Shown here: positions 24,876 to 32,559 of the stretch, one piece after another | Numbering within the stretch: position 1 is the stretch's first letter | Layout of the letters: each line of letters starts with the position of its first letter | Position numbers and translations under genes: made by a program | The notes under the pieces: model-generated | Told to the model about the DNA's origin: nothing | The model's input: only the letters and a program-made list of their open reading frames with translations | Database searches by the model: none | NCBI GenBank assembly: GCA_903929765.1 | Contig: CAIYVX010000106.1 | Location: forward strand, 1 to 43,661 | Reading direction: 5' to 3' | Origin: an uncultured Planctomycetia bacterium | GTDB taxonomy: Bacteria > Planctomycetota > Phycisphaerae > FEN-1346 > JAACEH01 | DNA: 43,661 nt

Positions 24876-24895
24876 AGGGAAGAAGGAGGAGTGAG

Positions 24896-25483
24896 ATGAC
24901 GGAGATCCGGGAGGATCGGGAGCCGGTCGCAGACGTGCCGGCGGGCCAGGGGCCGAAGTTGGTGGACGTGCGGGAGAGCATCCGGCACCGGCGGCGGGCG
25001 CAGGAAGCGGAGCAGAGGGCGGCGGCGCTGGAGGCGGAAGTGGAGGAGTTGCGGCAGGCCCAGGACGGGGCGGCCCGGTCGCTGGAGGAGACTCTGGCGT
25101 CGGAGCGGCGCCGGGGCGAGGAGCTTCAGAAACGGTTGGACGCGCTGCAGGCGGAACGTGAACTGGAGCGGGAGTTGATTCGGGCCGGAGCGATTGACCC
25201 GGAGGCGGCGCTGCTGGTGGCGCGGGAGCGTCTGGCGGCGCTGGGCGACGAGGAGGTCGATTTGCCGGCGCTGGCCCAGCGGGTGCTGGAGGAGAAGCCG
25301 TACCTGCGGCCGGCCCAGAAGCGGGAAGTTGAACCGCTGGGTCGGCGGTCGCAGGGGGCTCGTCCGGCGGGTTCGGGCGAGGCGGCCAAGAGCCGGCGTC
25401 TGGCGGATTCGGCGCGGCAGACGGGTCGGCGGGCCGACCTGGTCGAGTACATGCGGACCAGGCGGCGCGGCAGCAAGAAGTAA
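24896..25483 (+). CDS. Scaffold-like coiled-coil protein of the capsid module
   Basis: The 195-aa protein starts at 24896, just after AGAAGGAGGAG. Residues about 35-110 are a charged coiled coil (AEQRAAALEAEVEELRQAQ, ERRRGEELQKRLDALQAERE), followed by a helical region and a very basic tail (DLVEYMRTRRRGSKK). Acidic or coiled-coil proteins with a basic C-terminal capsid-binding tail, encoded between portal and major capsid, are typically internal scaffolding proteins. The call rests on position and composition; sequence conservation is low in this class. It precedes the capsid gene by 53 bp. Confidence 0.7.
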   Translation: MTEIREDREPVADVPAGQGPKLVDVRESIRHRRRAQEAEQRAAALEAEVEELRQAQDGAARSLEETLASERRRGEELQKRLDALQAERELERELIRAGAIDPEAALLVARERLAALGDEEVDLPALAQRVLEEKPYLRPAQKREVEPLGRRSQGARPAGSGEAAKSRRLADSARQTGRRADLVEYMRTRRRGSKK

Positions 25484-25536
25484 GCGGTTCATTCGGTTTG
25501 TATTGGTTAATTCAACAACAGTAAAGGAGATTCACA

Positions 25537-25710
25537 ATGGCATTTACTGGAAAAGCAACGTACCTGGCCGGCTTCCCGTTCCCCGAAATTGCGGAGGACG
25601 TGAGCGACCTGGTGGGCATCGTCAGTCCGTACGAGACGCCGCTCTTGGACGCCGTGGGCGATCCGCAGCGGGCGGCGCAGTCGACCTATCACGAGTGGCT
25701 GGAGGATGCG
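25537..25710 (+). pseudogene. Major capsid protein, N-terminal part (interrupted)
   Basis: Codons 1-58 (MAFTGKATYLAGFPFPEIAE..., ending STYHEWLEDA) match the start of SU10/DUF5309-type major capsid proteins, in which an N-terminal arm leads to the E-W-x-x-D-x segment. The start follows TAAAGGAGATTCACA. After codon 57/58 the frame runs into the inserted element and stops at 25770 after 19 unrelated codons. The rest of the gene begins again at 32602. As it stands this piece lacks the whole capsid fold and cannot make shells. Removing the 6,891 bp between the halves restores the gene exactly in frame. Confidence 0.9.
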
Positions 25711-27455
25711 CCCTCCATCCCTCGGATGGCCGTATTGCCAAACAAAGCGGCCGCGTTGGCAGGGAGGTAAAGCGTGCCCACTTTCGCGTCGGGATCGACC
25801 TCGATGCGGTCGACGTAGGCGCGAACGATACGCCGTGTTTCGAGCGTCGATTCCGGGTTGGCCAGCACGCGTTCCAGTTCCTCGAATCTCGCTGTGGCCC
25901 AGGCACGTAGCGAGGCTTCGTCCATCTCCTGGCTTTTCGCCGTCGTGGCCTTCTGCAACTTGGCCAGAAGGGTGTCGCGTTTATGACTGAGTTCGACAAC
26001 GCTCTGTTTGACTTCTTTCACGTCGCCCAGGTCTGGGTCGGCCAGCATGGCCACCATCGTCCTGAGGCGGTTGCCGACGGCGGCCAGTTCTTTCTCGGTC
26101 GCCGTGTTGTCCGTCTTCGCGGTGGTCCTCTTCATCAGCGTCTGGACCACGGTATCGATGGCCTCCTCGGCGGCGCCGTCGCCGAAGATGGTTTTGCGAA
26201 CCTGGTCCAAGACCCACCGCTCAAGCTTTTTCGACGGGAGGCTCGTCGAGCGGCAGAAGGTGGGGCCGCGCTCCCGATAGCCACGGTCCACGTAGTACCG
26301 GGTCTCGCCATCTCCGTAGGGCGGGTGCTTGATGACGGTACCGTGGAAGTTCAGGCCGCAGCGCAGGCATTTAACCAGGCCCGACAGCAGGTAACGATCT
26401 ACTGGACGGGCGATGCCGCCCTTCTCTCGGCGTTCCGCCATTGCCGCGTGGGCCTTCTCAAAGACTTCAGGGCTGATGAGCGGCTCGTGGACGTTTTCGA
26501 CGAGAATCCACCTGTCCTTCGGGTTCCGCGTGCCCTCTTTGACCTTCTTGGGCCGCGGCATACCGTCGCCGTTGATGCCATGAAGTTTGCCGTAGGTGCG
26601 TTTATTCCAGGCGAGCGCCCCACGGTAGGAAGGGTTTTCCAGAATGGCCTTGACCGACGCGTGGTTCCAGAGGCTGCCCATCGGGCCGGGGATACCAAGC
26701 CGGTTCAGTTCAATCACCATGGCGCGGAACCCGAGACCCTTGATGCACATGTCAAAGATCAGGCGGACGACCTTGATACGCTCCGGGTCACTCGGGACAA
26801 GCCGCACGATGTCAGACTTCAGTTTGTGGCCCATTCGCTCTTTCTGGGCAATGTGCCGGATGAGCCGGCAGTCGGGGCCAAGTTCCTGGCGGCGACCATC
26901 AGACAGGGTCCTGATCGTCTTGACGACGTGGCCATCGGAGCTCAGGTATTGACGGTCATAACCATAGGGTGCCAGGCCGCCCATGCTGCTGTGGCGAACG
27001 GTTACGCACGAATGCTGTCCGCGGATGCTGTCGCGCGACAGTTTCACGCTGTACTGCCGAGCCTGCCAACTCTTCACGCCTTGGAGCAACTCGCCTTCGT
27101 CGCCCTCGGGAATGCCCTCAGCGCAGAAGATAGCCTGGACGCCGGCCAGACCCAGACGATGGAGATAGTAGCCGGTCTCGTTCGTGCCGCCGCGCGAGAA
27201 GCGGCTGATGTCATAGCAGAGGATGACGTCGAAGTCGCGGCCGTTCTCGGCCGTCTTGATCATACGTTCGAATGCCATGCGGCCTTTGGTCGAAGTGCCG
27301 CTGATGGCGTCGTCGACATACCAGCGGACGATCTCGTAGCCACGCTCTTTTGCCCAGCGCTCGACGTAGACTTGCTGGTCGGGTATCGACCGCTCCTGCA
27401 TGTCGGTGGAACGTCGGGCGTAGCCCACTGCTTTGATGGTCTTGTTCGCTATCAT
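25689..27455 (-). CDS. Large serine recombinase (site-specific integrase)
   Basis: The 588-aa protein has an N-terminal resolvase domain with the catalytic serine in GYARRSTDMQ (Ser16), DDAISGTS and CYDISRFSRGG; a recombinase domain (about 170-310, GGLAPYGYDRQY and ILENPSYRGALAWNKRTYG); a zinc ribbon (CLRCG near residue 364 and a later Cys in TFCRST); and a C-terminal coiled coil (NTATEKELAAVGNRLRTMVA). This is the full domain set of serine integrases that join attP and attB. Its last seven codons (GASSSHS and stop) are capsid-gene sequence, so in the excised circle it would have a different C-terminus. It is transcribed away from the element interior toward the left end. A 61-aa gene lies upstream. 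Confidence 0.95.
   Translation of the reverse strand: MIANKTIKAVGYARRSTDMQERSIPDQQVYVERWAKERGYEIVRWYVDDAISGTSTKGRMAFERMIKTAENGRDFDVILCYDISRFSRGGTNETGYYLHRLGLAGVQAIFCAEGIPEGDEGELLQGVKSWQARQYSVKLSRDSIRGQHSCVTVRHSSMGGLAPYGYDRQYLSSDGHVVKTIRTLSDGRRQELGPDCRLIRHIAQKERMGHKLKSDIVRLVPSDPERIKVVRLIFDMCIKGLGFRAMVIELNRLGIPGPMGSLWNHASVKAILENPSYRGALAWNKRTYGKLHGINGDGMPRPKKVKEGTRNPKDRWILVENVHEPLISPEVFEKAHAAMAERREKGGIARPVDRYLLSGLVKCLRCGLNFHGTVIKHPPYGDGETRYYVDRGYRERGPTFCRSTSLPSKKLERWVLDQVRKTIFGDGAAEEAIDTVVQTLMKRTTAKTDNTATEKELAAVGNRLRTMVAMLADPDLGDVKEVKQSVVELSHKRDTLLAKLQKATTAKSQEMDEASLRAWATARFEELERVLANPESTLETRRIVRAYVDRIEVDPDAKVGTLYLPANAAALFGNTAIRGMEGASSSHS
25705..25729. other. Left attachment junction (attL-like) of the inserted element
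   Basis: The capsid codons ggaGATgcg meet element DNA here. GAT at 25705-25707 is shared with the right junction (32596-32598). The element side carries CTCGGATGG at 25721-25729, which is the exact reverse complement of CCATCCGAG (32573-32581) at the right end. Confidence 0.75.
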
Positions 27456-27589
27456 TCCGGTCTCGCTTTCGTGGCCCTTACGCCAGCCACGGTTGTGACT
27501 CCTACCTCAACCGGCCAGACACATCAAGTTGAATCTACGCGATTATGTGCAGAAGGGCATGCGACTGGCGGGCGGCTTGGGAGGCGGGT

Positions 27590-27775
27590 TCAATACGTTT
27601 CTTCGTGCTCGCGGCGCCATTCGGTAAGGAGCCAATCGACCAGGGCGTCAACGCGTCGCGCCCGACGGGCATCGTCTTCAGGGGAGGGGTCGGCAAAGGC
27701 CACGGACATCCGGACCGAACCGATGACGTTGGTGTCGTCGGCGACGGTGCGATTCATGGTCTGTTCGGCTGGCAT
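27590..27775 (-). CDS. Small acidic protein upstream of the recombinase
   Basis: The ATG at 27775 is preceded by an excellent GGAGGAGAG ribosome binding site. The 61-aa product (MPAEQTMNRTVADDTNVIGS, then a charged DPSPEDDARRARRVDALVDW helix and LLTEWRREHEETY) is predominantly acidic and helical at its C-terminus. No family is recognised. It precedes the recombinase by 134 bp in the same direction, the place where small recombination directionality factors or regulators are often found. Such a role is only a positional guess. Confidence 0.65.
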   Translation of the reverse strand: MPAEQTMNRTVADDTNVIGSVRMSVAFADPSPEDDARRARRVDALVDWLLTEWRREHEETY

Positions 27776-28054
27776 GTTGCTCTCCTCCGGCCCCATCTGG
27801 TTACTTATGCCGAAGACGTGGAGCGTGTCCGGAAATCTCGAAGGAAGGGGAGCAAAACGGTCTGCCTATGGGGCCAAAACGATGTCATCCCCAAGCGGTT
27901 GTGGTGCCCCAAAAGACGCGATGGAAAAATGCCATAACATGTTGTGTGGTAAGTGGTTATAAGAATCCGAACGGCAGCTTAATGAGGTCTTGACGAGGGC
28001 AAAGAAAATGCTAACCTACGCCCATCCTGCGAAACCCGCCTGCTTGGGACCTGA
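27776..28054. other. Noncoding stretch inside the element
   Basis: This stretch should contain the promoter of the leftward 61-aa and recombinase genes, but I see no convincing -35/-10 pair. At 28022-28030 ccatcctgc partly resembles the right attachment arm (CCATCC shared), with GGGA about 17 bp further on, just before the truncated tape-measure frame opens. The likeness is weak. Confidence 0.4.
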
Positions 28055-29152
28055 CGGATCGGCGTTGTCGTCACCTACGTCTCGGCGGCCGTCGGGGCGC
28101 TCGGGACAATCTGCTCGGTGGTGGGGAGCATCCTCGGTGCCCTTGGGTCGGTGATCGCGGCCATTTGTTCGCCCGTGGGCCTGGTCGTGGCCGCCATTGT
28201 CGCCCTCGGGGTGATCATTCTGAAGGTGACCGGCGCCGGGGGCAAGGCCCTGAAGTGGCTCGGCGACATGTTCAAGGGCCTCTGGAAAGACGCCTGCCTG
28301 GCCTTCGACGGTATTTCCGACGCCCTGGCCGCCGGCGACATCGCCCTAGCCGCGAAAATCCTCTGGCTCACCCTCAAGATGGAGTGGATCAAAGGCTGCG
28401 CCGCCCTTTCGGAAATCTGGACGAAGACGAGCAGTTGGTTCAAGACCGTCGGGGCCGAGGCGTGGTATGGCACGCTCCAGGTGGCGGAATCGGTCTGGCA
28501 CGGCCTCGCCGAGGGCTGGATCGAGACGACCAACCTTCTCTCGAATTGCTGGACGCGGTTCGTCCAGGGCGTCACCAAGGGTTGGAATTGGGTCAAGGGC
28601 CTGTTCGACGAGAGTTTCGATTCTCAGGCCGCGAACAAGCTGGTGAACCAGGCGGCGAATTCCGACGTGGCGAAGCGGGAGAAGGAGCGCGACGACGAAT
28701 TGGCCCATGAAGCGGCCATTCATGAAAAGGTGCAACACCAGATCGACGCCGAACGCGAGGCCAAGCTGAAGGCGATCAAGGACGCCAAGGACGAAGCCCT
28801 GAAATCGACTCAGGCCGAAGTGGACGCGGCGCGGAAAGCATGGGACGACGCGCGGGCCAAAGCGAAACAGGAACGGAAGGACAAAGAGGACACCGCGAAG
28901 GCCACGGCGGACGCCGCCGCCGGTGCGGTGCGGAACCGGAAGCTCCCCGACAAGGACGACGTGTCGAAGGCCATTAACGACGCCTCTGCCCGGGGCACGT
29001 TCAACGCGTCTCGGGGCGCCATGCTCGGTATGCGTATGAACGGCGGCGAGACGATGGAGCGGGTGGCCAAGGCCAGCGAGAAGTCGGAAAAGCACCTGGA
29101 CAAGATTCAGAAGGACATTGCTGAGTTCGACGGCTTGGAATTTGGAGTGTAG
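28055..29152 (+). pseudogene. Tape-measure protein, C-terminal fragment
   Basis: The frame is open from 28055 after an in-frame TGA and encodes about 365 aa with no proper start. It begins with a small-residue hydrophobic stretch (VSAAVGALGTICSVVGSILG, SPVGLVVAAIVALGVIILKV), then amphipathic helices with GDMFKGLWKDAC and WHGLAEGWIETTNLLSNCW, then a highly charged coiled coil (DAEREAKLKAIKDAKDEALK). This is the standard C-terminal layout of long-tail tape-measure proteins, which set tail length. The much longer N-terminal part is missing. It lies within the inserted element, so either the element picked it up from another phage locus, or the locus was rearranged. It overlaps no neighbour and is followed after two bases by another truncated phage-type gene. 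Confidence 0.7.
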
Positions 29153-29154
29153 GC

Positions 29155-29544
29155 GTGGCGATTCAGGTTGGCGAAAAGTTCAACTCTCCGCGGCTGACGA
29201 CCGGTCGTAAGTCGTCGGCCGAAAGTCGCTGGTGGATCACCGGGACGGGCGACGAAAATGCCGCGAAGGCAGCGCTGTGCGCGGCGGCGCCGGCGTCGAT
29301 TGGCGGGGCCGCAGAAGTCACCATGACCACGCCGACCGGTACGGTCATTCTGGCGGTTTGGCCGTTTCTGGTGTCCAGCGACGTGACGGTCGAGCAGGTC
29401 GCGCCGGGCCTCTGGGACGGCATCCTTTCTGTTGGCGGTTCACCTTGCGTTTGGATCGATTCAATCGTTCTTCTCTCGGCAAGAACGGATCGGCACTCAC
29501 TCTGGGCCAGGGCATTTAGTGCCATGCGCCTTACATCCCATTAA
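29155..29544 (+). pseudogene. Truncated tail-associated phage gene
   Basis: GTG start at 29155 with GGAG upstream, right after the tape-measure stop codon. Residues 1 to about 93 (GEKFNSPRLTTGRKSSAESRW, VTVEQVAPGLWDGILSVGG) look like a phage-tail protein encoded after tape-measure genes. After that (VWIDSIVLLSARTDRHSLWA...) the sequence loses this character, and the frame ends at an unrelated stop. The break near 29435 marks the right edge of the captured phage DNA. Family assignment is from gene position and sequence pattern only. Confidence 0.5.
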
Positions 29545-29791
29545 TGGGGGTAGAGCCACGCCTCCCTGACAGCCACTGACAGCAACCCGCCCCCCTGCGT
29601 GCACGACAGCATCTCTCAAGCTGCAACACCTTATAGATCAAGAGGTTACGGAAATCCCGTAATCTCTTGGATCATCAAGCACCCCGGAATCCACAACCGT
29701 ACGTGAGTCTTGCCGAGAATCTGAATACCTGCAATCTGAAGCCCCTAATGGCTATCTGGACAAGGACTCCTAGTTGGAACAGGCCGTGGAA
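29545..29791. other. Noncoding stretch inside the element
   Basis: No gene is seen. The only structure is agaggttacgg / cccgtaatctct near 29650-29680, an imperfect 11-12-bp inverted repeat around a short loop, which could be a terminator between the rightward phage fragment and the leftward gene, or an old recombination site. Confidence 0.4.
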
Positions 29792-30217
29792 CTATTCAAG
29801 CTGAAAGTCCTGGCCATACCCAAGAATCTGCTGGCACTCCTCGCGAGCCTTGGCCCAATCGTCGTCTTGCCCGTCGCTGACGACAATGATCTCGCCACCC
29901 AAGTGATGCTTGAGAACGATCAACGCCACTTGGACACAAAGGTCGTACGGTAGACGCTCGGTCTTGCAGAATGAAAAAGCTCGCTTCCGTCCTTGATGTG
30001 GAGCATCGGTCCGGCGGAAGACAAAAGGCTCGCAACAGTTGTCGCCGGCTCCGTTGAAGGCAATCTCATCATCAGAGAACACCGGTAACCCTTCGCCCTG
30101 CTCGTCACCGAGAGGGATGTTAATGCCTGCCATGATTCGCAGGCAATCCCTGGCAGCTTGGATAAACCCTTCCTTCGGAAGTTCTGGTACACGCTCCCAC
30201 GAATGCGTCCAGCCCAT
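29792..30217 (-). CDS. Hypothetical protein of a conserved-looking family
   Basis: The ATG at 30217 (MGWTHSWERVPELPKEGFIQ) is preferred over an upstream in-frame ATG because AGAGGTGGTG precedes it. The 141-aa product contains GEGLPVFSDDEIAFNGAGDN, then CCEPFVF, RAFSFCKTERLPYDLCVQVA and LIVLKHHLGGEIIVVSDGQ. I recognise this overall pattern (MGWTHYW..., FCKT...PYD, LKHHL, SDG) as a recurring uncharacterised family often found in accessory DNA. No catalytic residues are assigned. It is cargo of the element, left of the 30364 repeat, and transcribed toward the left like the recombinase. Confidence 0.7.
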   Translation of the reverse strand: MGWTHSWERVPELPKEGFIQAARDCLRIMAGINIPLGDEQGEGLPVFSDDEIAFNGAGDNCCEPFVFRRTDAPHQGRKRAFSFCKTERLPYDLCVQVALIVLKHHLGGEIIVVSDGQDDDWAKAREECQQILGYGQDFQLE

Positions 30218-30515
30218 CGGATCACCACCTCTCGCTCCAAGAGTACCCAATTTGAGTTGTAATCGCAAGGCTCCTCGCGGCCAATATCCTTATTCCAGAT
30301 GGCATCGGCTGTCCGTACGCCGATCTTCTTCAAACCGTATTTTTGATTCTGCCATCGCAGTATGTGAACCCGATTTCTATCCGAGCGCTAAGCCACGCAG
30401 AAGATCGCTGACGTGACATGTCCGCGTTTTTGACCCCGCCAGGGCCATTTTTTCTATCCGAGCGCTGAGGCGCGCGCCGTCCGCAGCCATTCTGACCCAG
30501 CATTGCTCACGGCGG
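30218..30515. other. Noncoding stretch with two right-arm-like repeats
   Basis: Contains the direct repeat copy at 30364-30401 and a diverged copy at 30451-30475 (tttctatccgagcgctgagg). Both share tatccgagcgct with the right end of the element. An open frame on the minus strand from 30333 has no support as a gene. Confidence 0.6.
30364..30401. repeat. Internal copy of the element's right attachment arm
   Basis: 34 of 38 bases match 32560-32597, including an identical 21-base block (30381-30401 and 32577-32597). The block ends in GA, the proposed crossover dinucleotide. The arm here reads CTATCCGAG at 30377-30385 instead of CCATCCGAG. Confidence 0.85.
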
Positions 30516-31343
30516 TCACTCCGCCATGCCGAGCGTGGCCAGCAAATAATGCACGCGTTCGAATGCGTCGCGCCGGACACGATCTCGTTCTTCCGAGTTG
30601 GTGATTTCCTCGAAGTCCACCACCTGCATCGGCCCCAGGCTATCGATGGCGCGGAAGTGCTTCGCCAACTTCTGGATGCCCTCCCGGACCAGACCCTCTG
30701 CCAAGTGTGGCCTGATGGCATCCACAACCGCATCGGCGCCACCCGGGTAATTCAGTAGGCAGTAGTAGATGTCCCAAGCGTCCTTTTCCTTCAGTCGCGC
30801 GTCGAGGGCCATGCTTTTCATCACGATGAACGGGACCACAGATGCGATCCGCAGCGTGACGGAGTCTCTGGCGCCGCCCGGCAGGGTTCCCTCAAGCTCA
30901 ATTTCCGTGGGAGTGTCGAACACAAGGTCGGCGCCCCGCGCCTTTCGGACCTGCAAGTCTTGAACGGTCTGGGTTCGATGGCCGCGTCCCGTGCCCCCGT
31001 ATTCGCCGGCCAGGAAATCCACCTCCACCTTTATGCTGCGGCCGCCGACCGGAACGGTTCGGAAGTAGATGTACGGCTGGCTCCCTTGCTCGTAACCCCG
31101 CGCGGTCAGAAGTTTTTGGATCGTGCGGTAACTTGCCTCCGTGACGTGCCGGTGGTCGAGGGCCAGGTCGATGTCCATACTGCCGACGTGCTGCTGCCCT
31201 GCCTTACCACAGAGGAATTGCGGCACCCACCCGCCGACCAAAACCATGTCCTCCCGGTACTCGCCTAGAAGATGGACGAGTTCAATGAGCACCGATCGCG
31301 CGGCCTCCACCATCTCCTGGTTGTAGTCGTGACGGGTCACCAT
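30516..31343 (-). CDS. AbiEii/AbiGii-type nucleotidyltransferase toxin
   Basis: The 275-aa protein has the nucleotidyltransferase-fold signature: DMVLVGGWVPQFL followed by GS at residues 54-55, Asp57 and Asp59 (GSMDIDLAL), and a third acidic residue in IKVEVDF (Asp109). This is the pattern of AbiEii toxins of type IV toxin-antitoxin systems, which modify tRNA or otherwise stop growth, often in phage-infected cells. The gene overlaps the upstream antitoxin gene by seven bases, so expression is coupled, with antitoxin first as in known abiE operons. All three acidic residues are present, so activity is expected. Confidence 0.85.
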   Translation of the reverse strand: MVTRHDYNQEMVEAARSVLIELVHLLGEYREDMVLVGGWVPQFLCGKAGQQHVGSMDIDLALDHRHVTEASYRTIQKLLTARGYEQGSQPYIYFRTVPVGGRSIKVEVDFLAGEYGGTGRGHRTQTVQDLQVRKARGADLVFDTPTEIELEGTLPGGARDSVTLRIASVVPFIVMKSMALDARLKEKDAWDIYYCLLNYPGGADAVVDAIRPHLAEGLVREGIQKLAKHFRAIDSLGPMQVVDFEEITNSEERDRVRRDAFERVHYLLATLGMAE

Positions 31344-32395
31344 TGTGGTTTGATAACCTCCTCCAGAATAGCGGTCGCCGCTTCTTCGCCTCGCCCCTTG
31401 AGGCCTACCAGGTCGAGATAGGTTTGGATCGGGGACACGACGCGCACCTCATCGATGTCGCAGAACCCCAGGTATACGCCGACGTCATAGGGTTGCAGCA
31501 GCGTCACGTTGGCGCCGCTGCTCACCTTCTTCAGGCCCAAAGTATTGGCGACCACCTTGACGTCATCGGCATACGCGAAGACTCGCTGGTAACGCACGTT
31601 GGGGGCCAGCCGTGCGGCGGCGGAGAATGCCGTGAGCGCGTAGCGAACCTTCATGTCGGCGCACGCCACAGCCAGTTTGGCCTCCGTTTCCGAAGCCGAT
31701 TTCATCGTGTAGAAGTCGGTCGCCTCGGACTTACGGAACGAGTAGTTGTCCGCCCACTCCGCAAGCAACTCGGCCGGCCGAGCCAGAGCGAACCCGGCTC
31801 TTGCCTCACGCAGCCATTCGCGGTCTCCCAGGCCTTTCTTCACGGCCGCGACCAGACCCAGGCTCACGTCTGCGGCCTCAACGACCTCGGTCATCTTCCA
31901 GAGCCGCTTGGGCTCGCCGAGGAGAACCCGGAGAATGCGGCTGGCTTTCGGAGAGTAGAGCGTTCCCAGGTCACGTTTCAAAGAGAATTTGTTCGGTCGC
32001 CCTTGCCGTTCGATGAAGACGCCGCCGAAACTGAGCTGGCAATTCCCCGAAAGGTCGATATAGCCGACCCCCCGCTCGGCGCAGACGCGGGCCGCACTGT
32101 CCGAGATGTAAGGTGCCAGAAAGACGCCATAGGCGTTGTTGTACTGCGAGCAGCGTTCTACGAGCTGGCCAGCGGCCTCCCTGGCCAGACGCGGTTCGCC
32201 GCGGGGCTTGACTTCGATTATCAACAGGCGTGACCCCGTGGGACTGTTGACCTTCAGCACGAGATCTGGCCCCTGAGGCGTGGAGGCCTCTGGACCCTCG
32301 CAGCGCACCCAGTCGGTCAGGGGCGTGCCTCGAAAGGCGTCGCGGACGGCTCTCTCCGCCTGTTCCAGCGTGGCCTTTTCGTCTAATTTCACCAT
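31337..32395 (-). CDS. AbiEi-type antitoxin and autorepressor
   Basis: The 352-aa protein starts at MVKLDEKATL (32395); the frame further upstream passes through the operator and is not used. Residues about 40-130 include GPDLVLKV and LLIIEVKPRG, an Asp and Glu-Val-Lys set like the PD-(D/E)xK-type fold seen in long AbiEi proteins, then GVGYIDLSGNCQLSF. A winged helix follows (SPKASRILRVLLGEPKRLWK, MTEVVEAADVSLGLVAAVKK). AbiEi proteins neutralise AbiEii indirectly and repress their own promoter through inverted repeats. Two such repeats flank the promoter here. It overlaps the toxin gene by seven bases. Confidence 0.85.
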   Translation of the reverse strand: MVKLDEKATLEQAERAVRDAFRGTPLTDWVRCEGPEASTPQGPDLVLKVNSPTGSRLLIIEVKPRGEPRLAREAAGQLVERCSQYNNAYGVFLAPYISDSAARVCAERGVGYIDLSGNCQLSFGGVFIERQGRPNKFSLKRDLGTLYSPKASRILRVLLGEPKRLWKMTEVVEAADVSLGLVAAVKKGLGDREWLREARAGFALARPAELLAEWADNYSFRKSEATDFYTMKSASETEAKLAVACADMKVRYALTAFSAAARLAPNVRYQRVFAYADDVKVVANTLGLKKVSSGANVTLLQPYDVGVYLGFCDIDEVRVVSPIQTYLDLVGLKGRGEEAATAILEEVIKPQW

Positions 32396-32404
32396 AATCG
32401 GCCC

Positions 32405-32499
32405 TTTCAACGTTCGTTGAAACATAGTATATCGGTGAAAGCACCACGGCGTCAAGAGAAAATTTTCACTCTTGTTGCCGTTTTCAACGAACGTTGAAA
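32405..32499 (-). promoter_or_regulatory. abiE promoter with two operator palindromes
   Basis: On the minus strand TTGACG (32450-32455) and TATACT (32426-32431) are spaced by 18 bp, a near-consensus sigma70 promoter. TTTCAACGTTCGTTGAAA (32405-32422) covers the expected start site, and TTTCAACGAACGTTGAAA (32482-32499) lies upstream of the -35 box. The two 18-bp sites are exact reverse complements of each other, as expected for a repressor that binds both. AbiEi is the likely ligand. Confidence 0.8.
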
Positions 32500-32559
32500 C
32501 GCTATTTTTGGGTGAAACCGCGCCGTCTAACCGCCTTTTTTATACCAAAAACGCCCCAG

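Noticed and set aside
25726-25770. Similarity of VLPNK at the left junction to LLPNK at the right capsid half as a possible longer att overlap
   Set aside because: Only 9 of about 11 bases match, the spacing from the core differs, and the frame-based join plus the symmetric arms already place the crossover at GAT.
25983-27962. 659-codon plus-strand frame opposite the recombinase
   Set aside because: The minus strand encodes an unmistakable serine recombinase; the plus frame is its shadow.
29640-29700. tRNA or tmRNA gene as an attachment site near the inverted repeat
   Set aside because: No cloverleaf or conserved T-loop could be drawn; only one hairpin.
29920-30333. Minus-strand frame overlapping the 141-aa gene
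   Set aside because: Overlaps in another frame without a ribosome binding site; the 141-aa frame has the better start and a recognisable pattern.
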